Positions 23,096-34,320 of a stretch of 64,000 bases of DNA are shown here, piece by piece. The DNA is taken from assembly GCA_007570785.1 (NCBI GenBank), contig ML660777.1, positions 3,549,436 through 3,613,435 on the forward strand, in the 5' to 3' direction. The stretch comes from Antilocapra americana. Its lineage: Eukaryota; Chordata; Mammalia; Artiodactyla; Antilocapridae. Position 1 is the stretch's first letter, and every line of letters begins with the position of its first letter. The translations under genes were made by a program, and so were the position numbers. The notes beneath the pieces are model-generated. The model did not search any database, was not told where the DNA came from, and saw only the letters and a program-made list of their open reading frames with translations.

Positions 23096-23199
23096 ATTCA
23101 TCATACTGTACATACTCATAACTGACAGTCTGTACAACTTGACCTGTATCTCCCCTCTGAGAGAGACAAGTGGCCATAAGCACATGGAAAGATGATAAA

Positions 23200-23585
23200 T
23201 GGCATTAGTCACTAGGAAAATATAAAAACCATCGAAACCCTAATGAAAAGGTTGGGGGAAGGGAGAGGAATGAGTAAGCAGAGCACAGAGGACTTTCAGA
23301 GCAGTGAAACAATTCCATAGGATAACTACAACAGTGGATCCATGTGATTGTCCATTGTCTACAACACCAAGAGTGAAACCTAATATAAACTATGGACCCT
23401 GGGTGATAAAGATGTGACAAAGAAGGTTTCATCAATTGTAATAAATCACAAGTTCACCACTCTGACGTGATACTGATAGTGGGAGAGTTGAGGTAGGGTA
23501 GACATGGGTGTGAGTTTTCTGGGAATGCTGTAATTTCTGCTCCATGTTGCTGTGAACCTAGAAGGGCTCAAAAAAATAAATAAAA
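23200..23585 (+). repeat. L1 3' UTR (older subfamily)
   Basis: Matches the L1 3' UTR pattern 'gatagtgggagagttgagg ... atgttgctgtgaacctagaa' and ends in an A-rich aaaaaataaataaaac tail. Confidence 0.65.
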
Positions 23586-23639
23586 CCTAAGGGGGAAAAA
23601 AAGACACACACAAATAAATAAACCCTGTGGGGGAAGAAA

Positions 23640-23968
23640 AGAAACATAATGAAGTACCATTTCACATCCACTGCGATGACTATAATCAAAACCGACAATG
23701 ACAAGTCTGGGCAAGGAAATGGAAAGTTGGAACTTGCACACACTGCTGGCCAGAATGTAAAATGGCACAGTCCCTTTGGAAAGCCGTTTGTCCATCTCTT
23801 AAAAAGTTAAACATAATACTTTCAGCTCTGCCACTCCTGTGTGTTTACCAAAAAAGAAAACTTATATTCGTATGAAGACCTGCTTGTGGATAATCTGGCA
23901 GTTCTGCACATTGTTAAACATAGAGTTACCACATGACCCAGCAATTCTTCCTAAGAATTATTTCCTAA
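23640..23968 (+). repeat. L1 ORF2 3' segment (left half of an interrupted copy)
   Basis: Decayed ORF2 sense sequence: 'ccatttcacatccactgcga', cacacactgctggccagaat, then 'ccacatgacccagcaattct'. It resumes at 24413 after two nested insertions. Confidence 0.75.
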
Positions 23969-24113
23969 GCATGTTAGTCATCTAGGGCCTCCATAACAAA
24001 ATACCACAGACTGGGTGCCTTAAAACACATACATTTATTTCTCCCAGTTCTGGAGGCTGGAAGTTGAAGATCAAGGTGTCCTCCCAAGGTCTCTCCTCTG
24101 CGTACATGTATCC
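23969..24113 (-). repeat. MLT1-class LTR, left part, interrupted
   Basis: Antisense MLT1 end: 'ctagggcctccataacaaaa', taccacagactgggtgcctt, ccagttctggaggctgg. An ancient non-autonomous endogenous-retrovirus LTR. It continues at 24331-24412. Confidence 0.65.
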
Positions 24114-24330
24114 TGTGCATGTCATTCAGTCACGTCCGCCTCTTTGCAACCCCAAGGACTGTAGCCCACCAGGCTCCTCTGTCCATGGGATTCTCCAGGC
24201 AAGAATACTGAAGTGGGTAGTTATTTCCTTCTCCAGGGGATCTTTCCCATCCAGGGATTGAACCCGCATCTCCCACAGCTCCTGAATTTGTAGGCAGATT
24301 CTTTACCACTGAGCCAACTGGGAAACCCAC
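24114..24330 (-). repeat. Bov-tA SINE, antisense, within MLT1
   Basis: cattcagtcacgtccgcctc, gggattctccaggcaagaat, and ends ccactgagccaactgggaaa. The youngest layer of a three-level nest. Confidence 0.93.
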
Positions 24331-24412
24331 TCATATATCCTTGGTGTCTCTCTTTTTACAAGGACAAAAGTCATACTGAATCAGGGTCCCACCCTAAAAC
24401 TTGTTCATGTCA
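24331..24412 (-). repeat. MLT1-class LTR, right part
   Basis: Continues the antisense LTR: 'ttacaaggacaaaagtcata' and 'gaatcagggtcccaccctaa'. Confidence 0.6.
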
Positions 24413-24860
24413 GCATTATTTACAATACAAAAGTGAAAACGATACAAATATCTATCAAATGACAAGTGGATAAACAAAATATTGTAAGTATACAATGGAA
24501 TATTGTTTAGACACAAGAAAAATATCCCTGATACATACTATTAAAGGATGAATCTTGAAAACATTCTGAGTGAAAGTAACCAGTAGTAAAATACTATGTG
24601 CTTCTATTTATATGAAATGTCTAGAATAGTCCAAATATAGAGTTAAAAAAAATCAATACTGGTTGCCTAGGTCTGAGGGTGCTGGGGAATGTGAAATGAT
24701 TGCTAATAGTTATGAGGTTTCTTTATGGGAGGATGAAAATTCTAAGTTTTAAACTTAGATTGTAGTAATAGTTGCACAATTCTGTGAATGTACTTTAAAA
24801 ACTGAATGGTACACTTTAAATGGCTGGGTTTTATGGTGTGTGAATTTTATCTCAATAACA
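24413..24860 (+). repeat. L1 ORF2 end and 3' UTR (right half)
   Basis: 'cagcattatttacaatacaa', 'tatacaatggaatattgttt' and ctggttgcctaggtctgagg are L1 3' sequence, collinear with 23640-23968. Confidence 0.7.
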
Positions 24861-25048
24861 ATATTTTAAAACATTTTTTAACACAGCACAAGATTTTTTA
24901 AAAAGTCATTTGGCATGCAAAACCTTTGGCAGAGTGTTCTAGATTAAAATGAGACAGATGGTCTTCAAAATATCAGGCACACATTGTCAAGAATATTGTA
25001 CCAGGGGCCTGTGAATCTCATTGATATCTGGCAGCCATGGTTAAAATC

Positions 25049-25070
25049 GTGTGTGTGTGTGTGTGTGTGT
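25049..25070. repeat. (GT)n microsatellite
   Basis: Eleven uninterrupted GT units. Confidence 0.98.
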
Positions 25071-25225
25071 AGCATCTCAAATTGTTAGCTGTAATTGACA
25101 CTCAAGTGAAGAGATAGCCTTGGGACTGGAATGGCTAACAAAGGCATAGATAAAGTTCTTAGAAGTGAAGTAAAGGTGACTGTTACCTTTCAAAATCTCT
25201 TTAGCCCTCATATTCTTCTGTCTTG

Positions 25226-25438
25226 TTTTAGTCCCTAAGTCAAAAAGTCTCCTCTTTTTGTGACCCCATGGACTATAGTCTGCCAGGCCCCTCTGTCCAT
25301 GGGATTTCCCGGGCAAGAGTACTGGAGTGGGTTGCCATTTCCTCTTCCAGGGGATCCTCCCAACTGAAGAATCAAACCCACATCTCATCCCCTGTATTGC
25401 AGGCGGATTCTTTACCACTGAGCCACCTGGGAAGCCCT
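25226..25438 (-). repeat. Bov-tA SINE, antisense
   Basis: tgaccccatggactatagtc, tgggatttcccgggcaagag, and ends ccactgagccacctgggaag. Confidence 0.93.
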
Positions 25439-25695
25439 GTGATTTTCCTGGTAAAGCACTAATCTGGTCACTTGGCAGTTTCTAATGAAAAATCAAATGG
25501 TCTTTCAACTGAGCTAATGACTATAAACCATGTAACCTCAAAGTAGTGTGTTCTTCCCATCCTAGAAATGCAACATAGTGCCAGTCTTCCTTTGGCACTC
25601 AGATATTGAGCTGAACAATAGAAATGTAAGGCTCAGCTAAAGGACCGCAATTGTGTTGTGAGCTATGGAATGAGCTGTGAGCCACGGCAGAAGCC

Positions 25696-25886
25696 AGGGA
25701 TTCTCCACCTCAGCATTACTGACATTTTGGACTGACTACCCTGTGCACCACAAGCTGTTTAGTCGCATCCCTAGTCTCTACTCACCAGACGCTATTAGCC
25801 CACCCCACCCCCAAAATGATGACAGCCAAAAATGTTTCCAGACATAACCAACTATCTCCTGGAGGTGCAAAATTTAGGACCACTGG
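25696..25886 (-). repeat. MER20 hAT-type DNA transposon fossil
   Basis: 'cagcattactgacattttgg', 'tttagtcgcatccctagtct', gtttccagacataaccaact and 'ggaccactgg' match the MER20 consensus in reverse orientation. Confidence 0.7.
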
Positions 25887-26581
25887 CAAGTCAAGAAAAA
25901 CTTAATCATTTTTCGTGGTAATAACACAGACCATATATTAAAAAGAAAATTCCATATATTGGACTTTTACTTCACTAGTATAAGCTCAGTTGGTTGGAAA
26001 TATTCAGAATATTGTATATGTAAGTGACCATATTCTTTGCCAAGTTTATTTGGAAGATTGTCATAGTTTGCTCTAAAATCTGAATCTGATGCTGAAATGC
26101 CAACACGCAGCCACAGGAAAAAAAATTATATTTGCATTATTCTAAAAGACTGCCCTTGGACACTTTTGGACGCTTATAAATGGAAACATTTCAAAGCAAT
26201 TGAAATGTAATTGTATAATCTACTCTACTGTGTAGTAAAAGATTTGCTGTCTACTGACAGAGAATTTGAAAATACACTTGATGTCTTTATCATTATAGGC
26301 ACCAACTCGGCATGGCAGAAATCACCTTCTTTGTCCTTCTAGCCTGTCAATAAATCATCTAAAAAAGAAGGATAAATCATGTAGGTTCTGATACATTGTA
26401 CTTCAAGAGTTTTAAGTGTGAATTTACTTCATTCTGAAATTATAGTGTGGATGACATCTGCTCACACATTTAAATATGTCATATCAATGTAATATCCCTG
26501 TGATGTTAGTTTTCCCACTAGAAAGGCCTCATCTACCTCAAGAGGACCTTACATATACTGATGTTTCTAGGGTTAAATGAT
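25887..26581. other. Intergenic, no feature recognised
   Basis: AT-rich sequence without a gene or assignable repeat. Confidence 0.5.
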
Positions 26582-26690
26582 TCCTTTCTTTCCTTCCTCC
26601 TTTCCTTCTCCTTTCCTTTCCCCCTTCCTTCCTTCCTGCTTTCCTTCCTTCCTCCCTGCTTTCCTTCCTTCCTCCCTCTTTCCTTCCTTT
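26582..26690. repeat. (CCTT)n polypyrimidine tract
   Basis: About 110 bp of imperfect ccttccttcctccc/tttc units, almost pure pyrimidine on the plus strand. Confidence 0.95.
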
Positions 26691-26844
26691 TATGAGCATC
26701 ACTGAACCACTAAAGCTAACATCCTCACCCACTCTTGCAATTTTTCTACAGGAAACCATGGACAAGCTAGCCTCTCTTATAAGTAGAATGTGAGGCTTTA
26801 CCAGGAACCTTCCCTAGAGTTCAAGTCCAAATTATTGGCTACAG

Positions 26845-27061
26845 ATGTTCCCAGGTGGCTCAGTGATAAAATCTCCGCCTGTCAATTTAACAGATGCAGG
26901 AGGACAAGGGTTTGACCCCTGGGCAGGGAAGATCCACCAGAGCAGGAAACGACAACCCACTCCAGTATTCTTGCCTGGAAAGTCCCATGGACAAATCCCA
27001 TGGCAGGCTACAATCCCAGCATCGCAAAAAGTCGGACTCAACTGAGTAACTGAGCATGCAA
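26845..27061 (+). repeat. Bov-tA SINE
   Basis: gttcccaggtggctcagtga, ccactccagtattcttgcct and the tail cgcaaaaagtcggactcaac. Confidence 0.92.
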
Positions 27062-27179
27062 AGGAATACAAACTTACAGAAGAAAAGTATCCTCCCCAAA
27101 CTTTCAGAAAACTAAATGAACTTGTTAATTGGAAGTTTTGTTAACTAATGGTATAAAATAAAGCTACTGGCTATCTTCT

Positions 27180-27690
27180 GTATCTCAGTAAATGGCACTC
27201 CATCTTTCCCTTACTCAAGCCAAAAATCTCAGAGTCATCCTAATCCCTTTCTCTGCTCTCATCCTTCACATCTAATCCATCAGTCCACCCTTATCATACA
27301 TCTGGACTCTGACCACTTTTCAACACCTCCAAAGCTGCCATCAGCCCCACCATACTCACTCTTAACTGAGTTATTGACAAGTTCTTAGAACCTTTTCCCA
27401 ACATTGTCACCAACGTGATCCTTTGAAGATATATGACAGATAATGTCCCAGCTCTGTGCAAAATTCTCTTGGTTATTCAACTCACTCAGAAAGAAGCCTA
27501 ATCTCCATGAAGGCTGGCAGGCCCCGTCCGATCTGGGTCCCTGCCACCTCCCTGTTCTCATCTCCTACAAACCCTCTCTATCAGTCTGTTTCATTCTCAG
27601 AGTGCTTTCCATACCTGGAACATGCCAAATGTGCTTTCTCAGAGCCTTTGAAATGGCTGTTCCCTCTGTCTGCAATGCTTTTCCTCCAGG
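27180..27690 (+). repeat. Old interspersed repeat (L2/L1-type), host of a later SINE
   Basis: 'cagagcctttgaaatggct' and 'gttccctctgtctgcaatgc' belong to a common mammalian repeat. It is split by the Bov-tA at 27705. The family name is uncertain. Confidence 0.45.
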
Positions 27691-27704
27691 TACTCGCATG
27701 GCCC

Positions 27705-27920
27705 TAGCTTCCCTGGTGGCTCAGATGGTAAAGAAGCCACCTACACTGTGGGAGACCTGGGTTCGATCTCTGGGTTGGGAAGATCCGCTTGGAGGAGGGC
27801 ATGGCAACCCACTCCAGTACCCTTGCCTGAAGAATCCCATGGACAGAGGAGCCTGGTGGACTACAGTCCATGGAGTTGCAAAAGAATTGGAAATGACTGA
27901 AGCAGCTTAGCACAGCACAG
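27705..27920 (+). repeat. Bov-tA SINE with 14-bp TSD
   Basis: The target-site duplication is tactcgcatggccc at 27691-27704 and tactcacatggccc at 27921-27934 (13/14). Between them lies a complete Bov-tA ending gactgaagcagcttagcaca. Confidence 0.95.
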
Positions 27921-28132
27921 TACTCACATGGCCCACAGCCTCACTCTTTGAGATGCTGTTGGGTGTGTTCAATGCCTACAGAAACTTTTCAATGATATGT
28001 ATCCGTTTTAATTATGAAGACCTTAGGTTGGTCAGAAATATGATGTGGCAACTTTCCAGTGTTCTATGATGTTATATGGTAAATTGAAATAGAAGACAAG
28101 TTGCTTTGTTACAATAAAACTAAATGTGTAAA

Positions 28133-28260
28133 GGTGCAACGAGATTTCCCGGGGGGAGGGAGGAGGGAGGGGGGTTCTGGAGGGGGAGCACATGTAAACC
28201 CATGGTGATATCATGTCATTGTTTGGCAAAACTAATAAAAAAAATGTTAAAAAAAATATA
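28133..28260 (+). repeat. Young bovine-type L1 3' end
   Basis: ggtgcaacgagatttcccgg, a G-rich run (28151-28190), 'catggtgatatcatgtcatt', gtttggcaaaactaataaaa and an A tail. The same 3' UTR occurs inverted at 45406 and 48011. Confidence 0.9.
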
Positions 28261-29387
28261 GAAGAAAAGCTGCGTTTGTCTGCCATCCACTTAAAAGGAT
28301 CAATACATCGCCATTGAATGAAACAAGTACCACTTCAAAGTGTCTGAGGAACCAACTTTAAATACAGTGTAAGAAGTAAAGTAAGGAACTGTCATATGCC
28401 TCAGGGCAAATACATTTACCATTTAAATGCGGGTTTCCCTGGAGAAACCCTGAGTGAATGTCAGTCTAGCTCTGTGTCAAAAAGCCATAATACAAATGCC
28501 TTCATAGCTCAATAAAAAGAAAAAGGATGGCATTGAATCTTCAAACATACTTGCAAATTAGCTGTTCTATAGTAATTTGTATAAAGATTTCTCTTAAGAT
28601 CAGCAGCTAAATAACACGCTACAGTAGATTATGTTTTGACCTGCAACATTGGTTTATGCAGAAATCAATGAAATCACCTCTTCCAAAGATTTGATTCAGG
28701 TGGCAATTCCAAGATGTTTTTGTTGTTGTTGTTTTTACAAAGGATTTCCAGCTTTATTAATATGCATTTATTTGAAATATGTAAAAGTGGGGAGGGGGAT
28801 TCCTCCTTGTATAGATATCCTGGACTAAATGGGCAATATGCCCCATTCTCTCCTCCAGTGGTAGAGGCTACCACTTTTAACCACGGCCATCTGCAGAAGT
28901 CCAATCATTTTATGGTCAACCGAGTACACATACTATACGTTTTTAAACTTCCCTTCAAGTCAGTTAATGACTTGGAAAACATGGAACAGATACATTTATT
29001 GTCTACATAAAAATATACTAAAGTCAATGTCAGTTTCATTGGTTGAAAGTTAGAGTTAACCTATGAAAAATAAAGTGAGGGGAACACATAAATCCTCTTT
29101 TTGAATATCTATTGGGCCGTTTCAAGCACCTTTCAGGTGTTATAATTACCTAGAAGACCTCTTTTCAACAAGCAGCATAGAAAATTCAGTTCTCTGGATA
29201 GGAATTCACATTCTTTTGAAAGAGCCTGATCATTTAGTGATCTCAGTAGCATCTCAGAAAAATCAGATGACAACTGATATTAACAACTGCTTTCCAAACA
29301 CTGCCTGGAGGAAAATATATATTTCTAGCTGCTTCATAACACTTAGCATAAAATAATCATGCAAACAATTTAAAACACAAAGCTATT
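28261..29387. other. Intergenic, no gene recognised
   Basis: Unassigned sequence. At 28714-28800 the minus strand shows an AATAAA-like end next to a (GTT)n/T tract, but no parent gene is recognised. Confidence 0.45.
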
Positions 29388-29598
29388 ACCTGGTGGCTCA
29401 GCGATAAAAGTATCTATCTGTCTGCAATGCAGGAGACATAGGTGATGAGGGTTCGATCCCTGGGTCAGGAAGACCTCCTGGAGAAGGGAATGGCAATCCA
29501 CTCCAGTATTCTTGCCTGGAGAATTCCATCGACCAAGGAGCCTCGGGGGCTACAGTCCATGAGGTCACAGAATTGGACACGAATGAGCACCACACACA
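29388..29598 (+). repeat. Bov-tA SINE
   Basis: cctggtggctcagcgataaa, gggttcgatccctgggtcag, cactccagtattcttgcctg and the tail cagaattggacacgaatgag. Confidence 0.92.
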
Positions 29599-29819
29599 TT
29601 ACAAAGTAGGTACTAAACAATTACTTGAATTAGTGTTACAAGCAACTTATCAGTTGTCTAATGGTGAATAACAAATCACTTCAAGATTTAATGACTTTAA
29701 AAATTATAGTTAATTTATAGCTCTCATGATTCCTGTGGATCATGAGTTTGGAAACCACTCTCATGAGGTTGTATTCTGCAGGCTGTGGATGCAGTCACTT
29801 TAAGGCATGGCTGCTATGT

Positions 29820-29990
29820 ACTCTGTATTTAATCTCTGGCATGTAATTGTTTGCTACCTGCTTTATCCCACTAAACTGTAGGTTTCATTCAGGATTTTTC
29901 TGTGGGGTGTTTTTTGTACTTTATTCCCAATATTTAGAAAAATACTTGGCAGAACATCTTCAAACAATATTTGTTCAATGAATGATGTTA
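29820..29990 (+). repeat. L2/MIR-type 3' end
   Basis: 'cactaaactgtaggtttcat' and 'atacttggcagaacatcttc', then aatatttgttcaatgaatga, the usual end of old mammalian L2/MIR copies. Confidence 0.55.
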
Positions 29991-30240
29991 TGTTTGGAAA
30001 TTCTTCCCTGTTAACAAACAACATTTTTAGAACTTGATCAAAATTTCTACTAAGAAAAAGGATGATGTCCCCTGAAACACACAGGAGAGGCATTATTATT
30101 GAAGAAGAATGAAAACAAACTATTATGATGCAAGATTTCTTTCTCCTCAAGATACCTTTGATAATTCATTGAAGATGCCTGTTTGTTTCCAAAGTGATTT
30201 TTCAAGATATCAGTTGCAAGGGTAATTGTTTTATAGTAGA

Positions 30241-30316
30241 TGTAAATATATATATTATATTATATATACTTATATATAGTTATAGCAATGCATGTTATAT
30301 ATATTATATATATGTC
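30241..30316. repeat. (TA)n-rich tract
   Basis: Imperfect TA/TATAT array with near-palindromic stretches (atatatattatattatatat). Confidence 0.9.
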
Positions 30317-30580
30317 TAGGCTATACATTCTTCTTCAGTTTCAGACTGAACTTACTGAACCAGACACTAGAAGGATGAGATATACAAAACAAGACTCTTC
30401 TAAGACAACTACATATCTCCCTTTGAGTCTTTTGTTGCTATTGTTTTTAAGAACCGAGTAATGGAGTCAGAGCAAGAAATCCAAGCTCCTGGATTCTTTA
30501 GCTGTGTGATATTAAACAAAATTCTGGACTTTAGTCTTCCCTCACAAATAGTAATAAAGATAATGATGTTACTTGATTTT

Positions 30581-30936
30581 ATGCTCAGAATTGTGTCCGC
30601 ATCAAAATTCATGTGTTGAGAGTCCTAACTCCCAATATCTCAGAACGTGACTGTATTTGCAGATAGGGTCCTTAGAGAGGAAATTTAGGTATAATGAGGT
30701 CATATGTGTTGGTCATAATTCAATATGCTCAGCTTCCTTAAAAGAAGAGGGATTGGGACACAGACACAAGCTTGCCCAGAAGGAAGCCGAGGAGAAGACA
30801 TGGGGGAGATGCATCTATAAGCTGAGGAGAAAGGCCTCAGAAGAAGTCAGCCTCGCTGACACGTTTACCTTGAACTTCTAGTCTCCAAAGCAGTGAGAAA
30901 ATAAAGTCGCATTATCCAAGTTACCAGTCTGACCAC
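30581..30936 (+). repeat. MLT1-class LTR, sense
   Basis: 'cagaattgtgtccgcatcaa', 'caatatctcagaacgtgact', 'gcagatagggtccttagaga', 'gaagccgaggagaagacatg' and 'gcagtgagaaaataaagtcg' follow the MLT1 order. An ancient LTR. The open frame inside it is incidental. Confidence 0.7.
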
Positions 30937-31355
30937 AGATTCGGTGGTTTAAAATGATAGAAACAGGTTCTTTCCAGGTCTGGAAGCCAGAAGTTTGAAA
31001 TCTGCCTCACTGGAGTAGAATCAAGATGGTGCTAGGGCTGCACACCCTCGGGAAGTTCTAGGGGGATGTCCTTCCTTGTATCTTCCAGCTTCTGGGGCTC
31101 TGACATTCCTTGCCTTATGGCTGCATCTCTCCAAGCTCTGCCTCCATGATCATGTCCCTTTACCTCTCTCTTCTGTCTGAGTCTTCCCTCTGCCTCTCGT
31201 TTAGATTGACACTTGTGATGGCATTCAGGGTCCACCAGGTTAATCCAGATAATCTTCCTTGTTGAGACCCTTCACCTAGTCACTTTTATAAAGACCCTTT
31301 TCCATATAAGGTACCAGTTACGGATTCCAGGGACGAGCACCTGACATCATCGGGA
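30937..31355 (-). repeat. MLT1-class LTR, antisense, tail-to-tail with the previous copy
   Basis: 'tctggaagccagaagtttga', 'ttccttgtatcttccagctt', 'agggtccaccaggttaatcc' and 'ttccatataaggtaccagtt' follow an MLT1 relative in reverse. Highly diverged. Confidence 0.55.
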
Positions 31356-32082
31356 GCCATGGTTCAGCCTGATTGGGGGACGCATTCAGATCCACATGGA
31401 GAGAACACAGGCTACCTTCCTGTGATGCTGGTGTTGGCAATGCTGAGTGAACTAGATGTTCAGGGTACCTGCTCACGTTGAGATCCGGGAGAGAAGAGGA
31501 GTGGAAAAGACAAGACTGAGACCGAAACTCCATCACAGAACATTTCTATAGTGACTTCCATTCTGAGCTTTAGCTTCCTATTTTAAAGTTTTAGGGTTAA
31601 TATTCTGGAGCAGAAAAAAGTAATTTGGATATAAAAGAAGGATACTGATCCAGCCAGTAAGTGTTGGCAGTCTCTAAGTGTTGTCCCCAATTTTGCAAAT
31701 CACTGTAGAACTTCGTGTACCAGAATCCCGCTTTCTGCCCTCTGTCCATCCTCCCCTCTGACAGAATGACAGGTGACTGTGTGTTATGCAGCTGATGTTT
31801 GTGTGAGAAAAGCACTTCTGACCTCTGAATCCCTGGTGGCCAAGGGCTCAGATAGGAAGTGGCAACTCAGAGTCTCCTTTAACCCTTTTCTGGCACTGGC
31901 AGCCTCTTCCTTTCATGGAAAATATGAGGTGCATCTGTGTCCCCATTTTCCCAGCACGTGAGTCCTGCACCTTTGGCTCCTTGAGTGCTACCTGAGATGA
32001 ACCCTCTGCCACTTTCAAAATGAGGTCAGAAGTTGCTAACTCCTGGGGCTGCCAATAACGTCTGATAATAACAATGCCTCCT
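31356..32082. other. Intergenic, no feature recognised
   Basis: Unique-looking sequence of moderate GC. Several short open frames overlap on both strands, none resembling a known protein. Confidence 0.45.
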
Positions 32083-32293
32083 GGCTTCCCTGGTGGCTCC
32101 GTGGTAAAGAATTCGCCTGCTAATGCAGAAGACACAGGAGATAAGAGTTCAATCCCTGGGTCAGGAAGATCCCCTGGAGGAGGGCACAGCAACCCAAGTA
32201 TTCTTGCCTGGAGATCCCCACGGACAGAGGAGCCTGGGGGGCTACAGTCCATGGGGCCGCAAAGAGTCGGACACGACTGAGGGACAGAGCACG
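32083..32293 (+). repeat. Bov-tA SINE
   Basis: ggcttccctggtggctccgt, tggggccgcaaagagtcgga and cacgactgaggga. It looks like one of the less diverged copies. Confidence 0.94.
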
Positions 32294-33587
32294 TGTAGAC
32301 AGTACACAGGGTTTCCCAAATGGGGCCTGCATTTGAGTCTTAGACTCCCTGGAACCAAATTTAGAGACTCCCTGCTCTATACAGTCACTCCTACTTTGTC
32401 CTGAAAAGCTCGCTGAAGCAGATGAAGCAAGCTTCAGCAGAACCCAACTGTTGGAGAGAATGCCCAGACTCTTCTCCTTCAGGACGCAGCTCCCTGAGAG
32501 AAGCCGGTTCTGGAATTTACTTTGACACCCATCCCTTCTCACTGCAGTTGGGGCGGCAGCTTGAACTGGAATGAAAAGTAACAGAGCATTACAGGGGTCA
32601 AAGGTGCCAAAATGTGAACTGAAAAGGGGCTGAAGTCAGGGAAGATCATAACTACAGGGAAGAAAATAGTCCAGAATAATGAAACTATAGCAGTTTATGG
32701 TTCTGAACATTCCATGCTAGAAATAAATAGAAAAGCACATCTCAAATTCTCTGTTTCTGTTTTGAATTTTGTTTATTTCATGCTTTAGATTGACTGGATT
32801 TAAAAAAAAAAAAAAAAAGGACATTAACAGAAAAAGATAGTGCCAGTAACAACTTTGCCTACTGCTAAAGACCTAGATATGAGGCAACTGAAAAGAAACA
32901 AAATCATTTCAGCGTAAACTGTCTCAGAAATCCGGGACATCATCAAGCCTTGGTCCCTTTGGGCTTTTCACTTGGGAAGAATGATGTGCCTTTTCTTAAA
33001 GTTGTCTTTATGCTCCAAGCCTCTTAAAATCTCATTCATAAGCTAAATGACTTTTAAAATGACTTTATCTTTGAACCAGATAGCAAAGTGTTGCCTTGTT
33101 GCAAGAGGTTTTATTATTTGTTCTGTTTTTTGTTTTGTTTTTCTGTAATTGTTATTTTTACTTTTCAAAAAATATTCCATTTCTTTTTCAAGCATCTTTC
33201 TCAATTAAATATATTTGGGGTAAATAAAAATAGTGAGGGTTATTCAGTACTAAATGTACTGAATTTAAGGAATAAATGTGAAGACCCCTGAATTAAAGGT
33301 CCAAAGCAAGAAAAGGTAAAAAGATGAAGAATAATGAAGCAAGACTATTATGCTACAGGCTATAGCCCTGAGGGTTTTGCCTTAAATTAGAGTCACAGAC
33401 AAGAGAAGAGGTGAACTAATCTGTCAACAAGATATGAGAATAAACCACTCATACTGAGAAATGCTTTGTGGCTTCATGAAACCACTGCCACCCTTATGAT
33501 TCAAATTACTCAAGTGGATAAATAATAAGTAAAAAAGATTATCGTGTAAGATTTTAACACAGTCGACTTAGCAACAATATCCCAATA
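32294..33587. other. Intergenic, no gene recognised
   Basis: Contains a 17-bp A run (about 32802-32818) that may be the tail of an unrecognised retroposon. Otherwise nothing I can assign. Confidence 0.45.
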
Positions 33588-33730
33588 ATCCCCTGAAGGA
33601 GGAAATGGCAACCCACTCCAATATTCTTGCCTGGAAAATTCCATGGACAGAGGAACCTGGCAGGCTACAATCCATGGGGTCAGAAAAAGTCAGACATGAC
33701 TGAGCAACTAAGCACAACACAACGACAACC
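33588..33730 (+). repeat. Bov-tA/Bov-A 3' part, 5'-truncated
   Basis: Lacks the tRNA-like head. Begins at atcccctgaaggaggaaatg and ends tcagacatgactgagcaact. Short caataat repeats lie at both borders. Confidence 0.88.
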
Positions 33731-34067
33731 TCAATAATACATCATGAGAAAGTCTTCAACCCCCTGCATCCTACTGAGCACAGGTCCTGCTGCCTGACAA
33801 CTAGCCACTTAATGAGTCACTAAAAGCAGCAGGCAGCAGCAGCCAGAAGATGCTGCTTGTCAAAGTTACCTTTCTAAAAATACTTAGATCACGTCATTTC
33901 CCTACTTAATAACCTATTCCAGCTCCTTGTTGACAATGGAAATGTCCCAAACTCCTGAACAGGGCACAACTGTCCTTTACTATCTGGCCCAGGGCTACAT
34001 GTCTGTTCCCATCTCAGCCACTGCTATGAACTGTATTGTTCCCCACTCCCCAAATTCATATGATGAA

Positions 34068-34083
34068 CCCCCCCCCCCCCCCC
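34068..34083. repeat. C16 homopolymer
   Basis: Sixteen consecutive C, between an MLT1-like start (about 34030-34067) and a Bov-tA. Confidence 0.95.
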
Positions 34084-34092
34084 GTGTGATGG

Positions 34093-34320
34093 AGGATTCC
34101 CTGGCAGCTCAGTTGGTAAAGAATCTACCTGCAATGCAGGAGACCGCTGGCAATGCAGGACACACAGTTTCAATCCCTGGGTAGGGAAGATCCCCTGGAG
34201 AAGGTCATGGCAATCCCCTCCAGTATTCTTGCCTGGAGAATCCCACAAGAGGAGGAACAGAGGAGCCTGGCAGGCTACGGTCCACAGGGTTGCAAAGAAT
34301 CAAACACAACTGAAGCAGCT
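34093..34320 (+). repeat. Bov-tA SINE with small internal duplication
   Basis: attccctggcagctcagttg start. The segment gcaatgcaggagac (34131-34144) recurs as gcaatgcaggacac (34150-34163). The tail is gcaaagaatcaaacacaact. Confidence 0.92.

Noticed and set aside
24114..24330. tRNA-like B boxes in Bov-tA copies as tRNA genes
   Set aside because: They are SINE heads derived from a tRNA. No cloverleaf with an anticodon arm is present.
28700..28960. Minus-strand AATAAA plus A-rich end as a processed pseudogene
   Set aside because: No parent gene could be recognised and no flanking duplication was seen.
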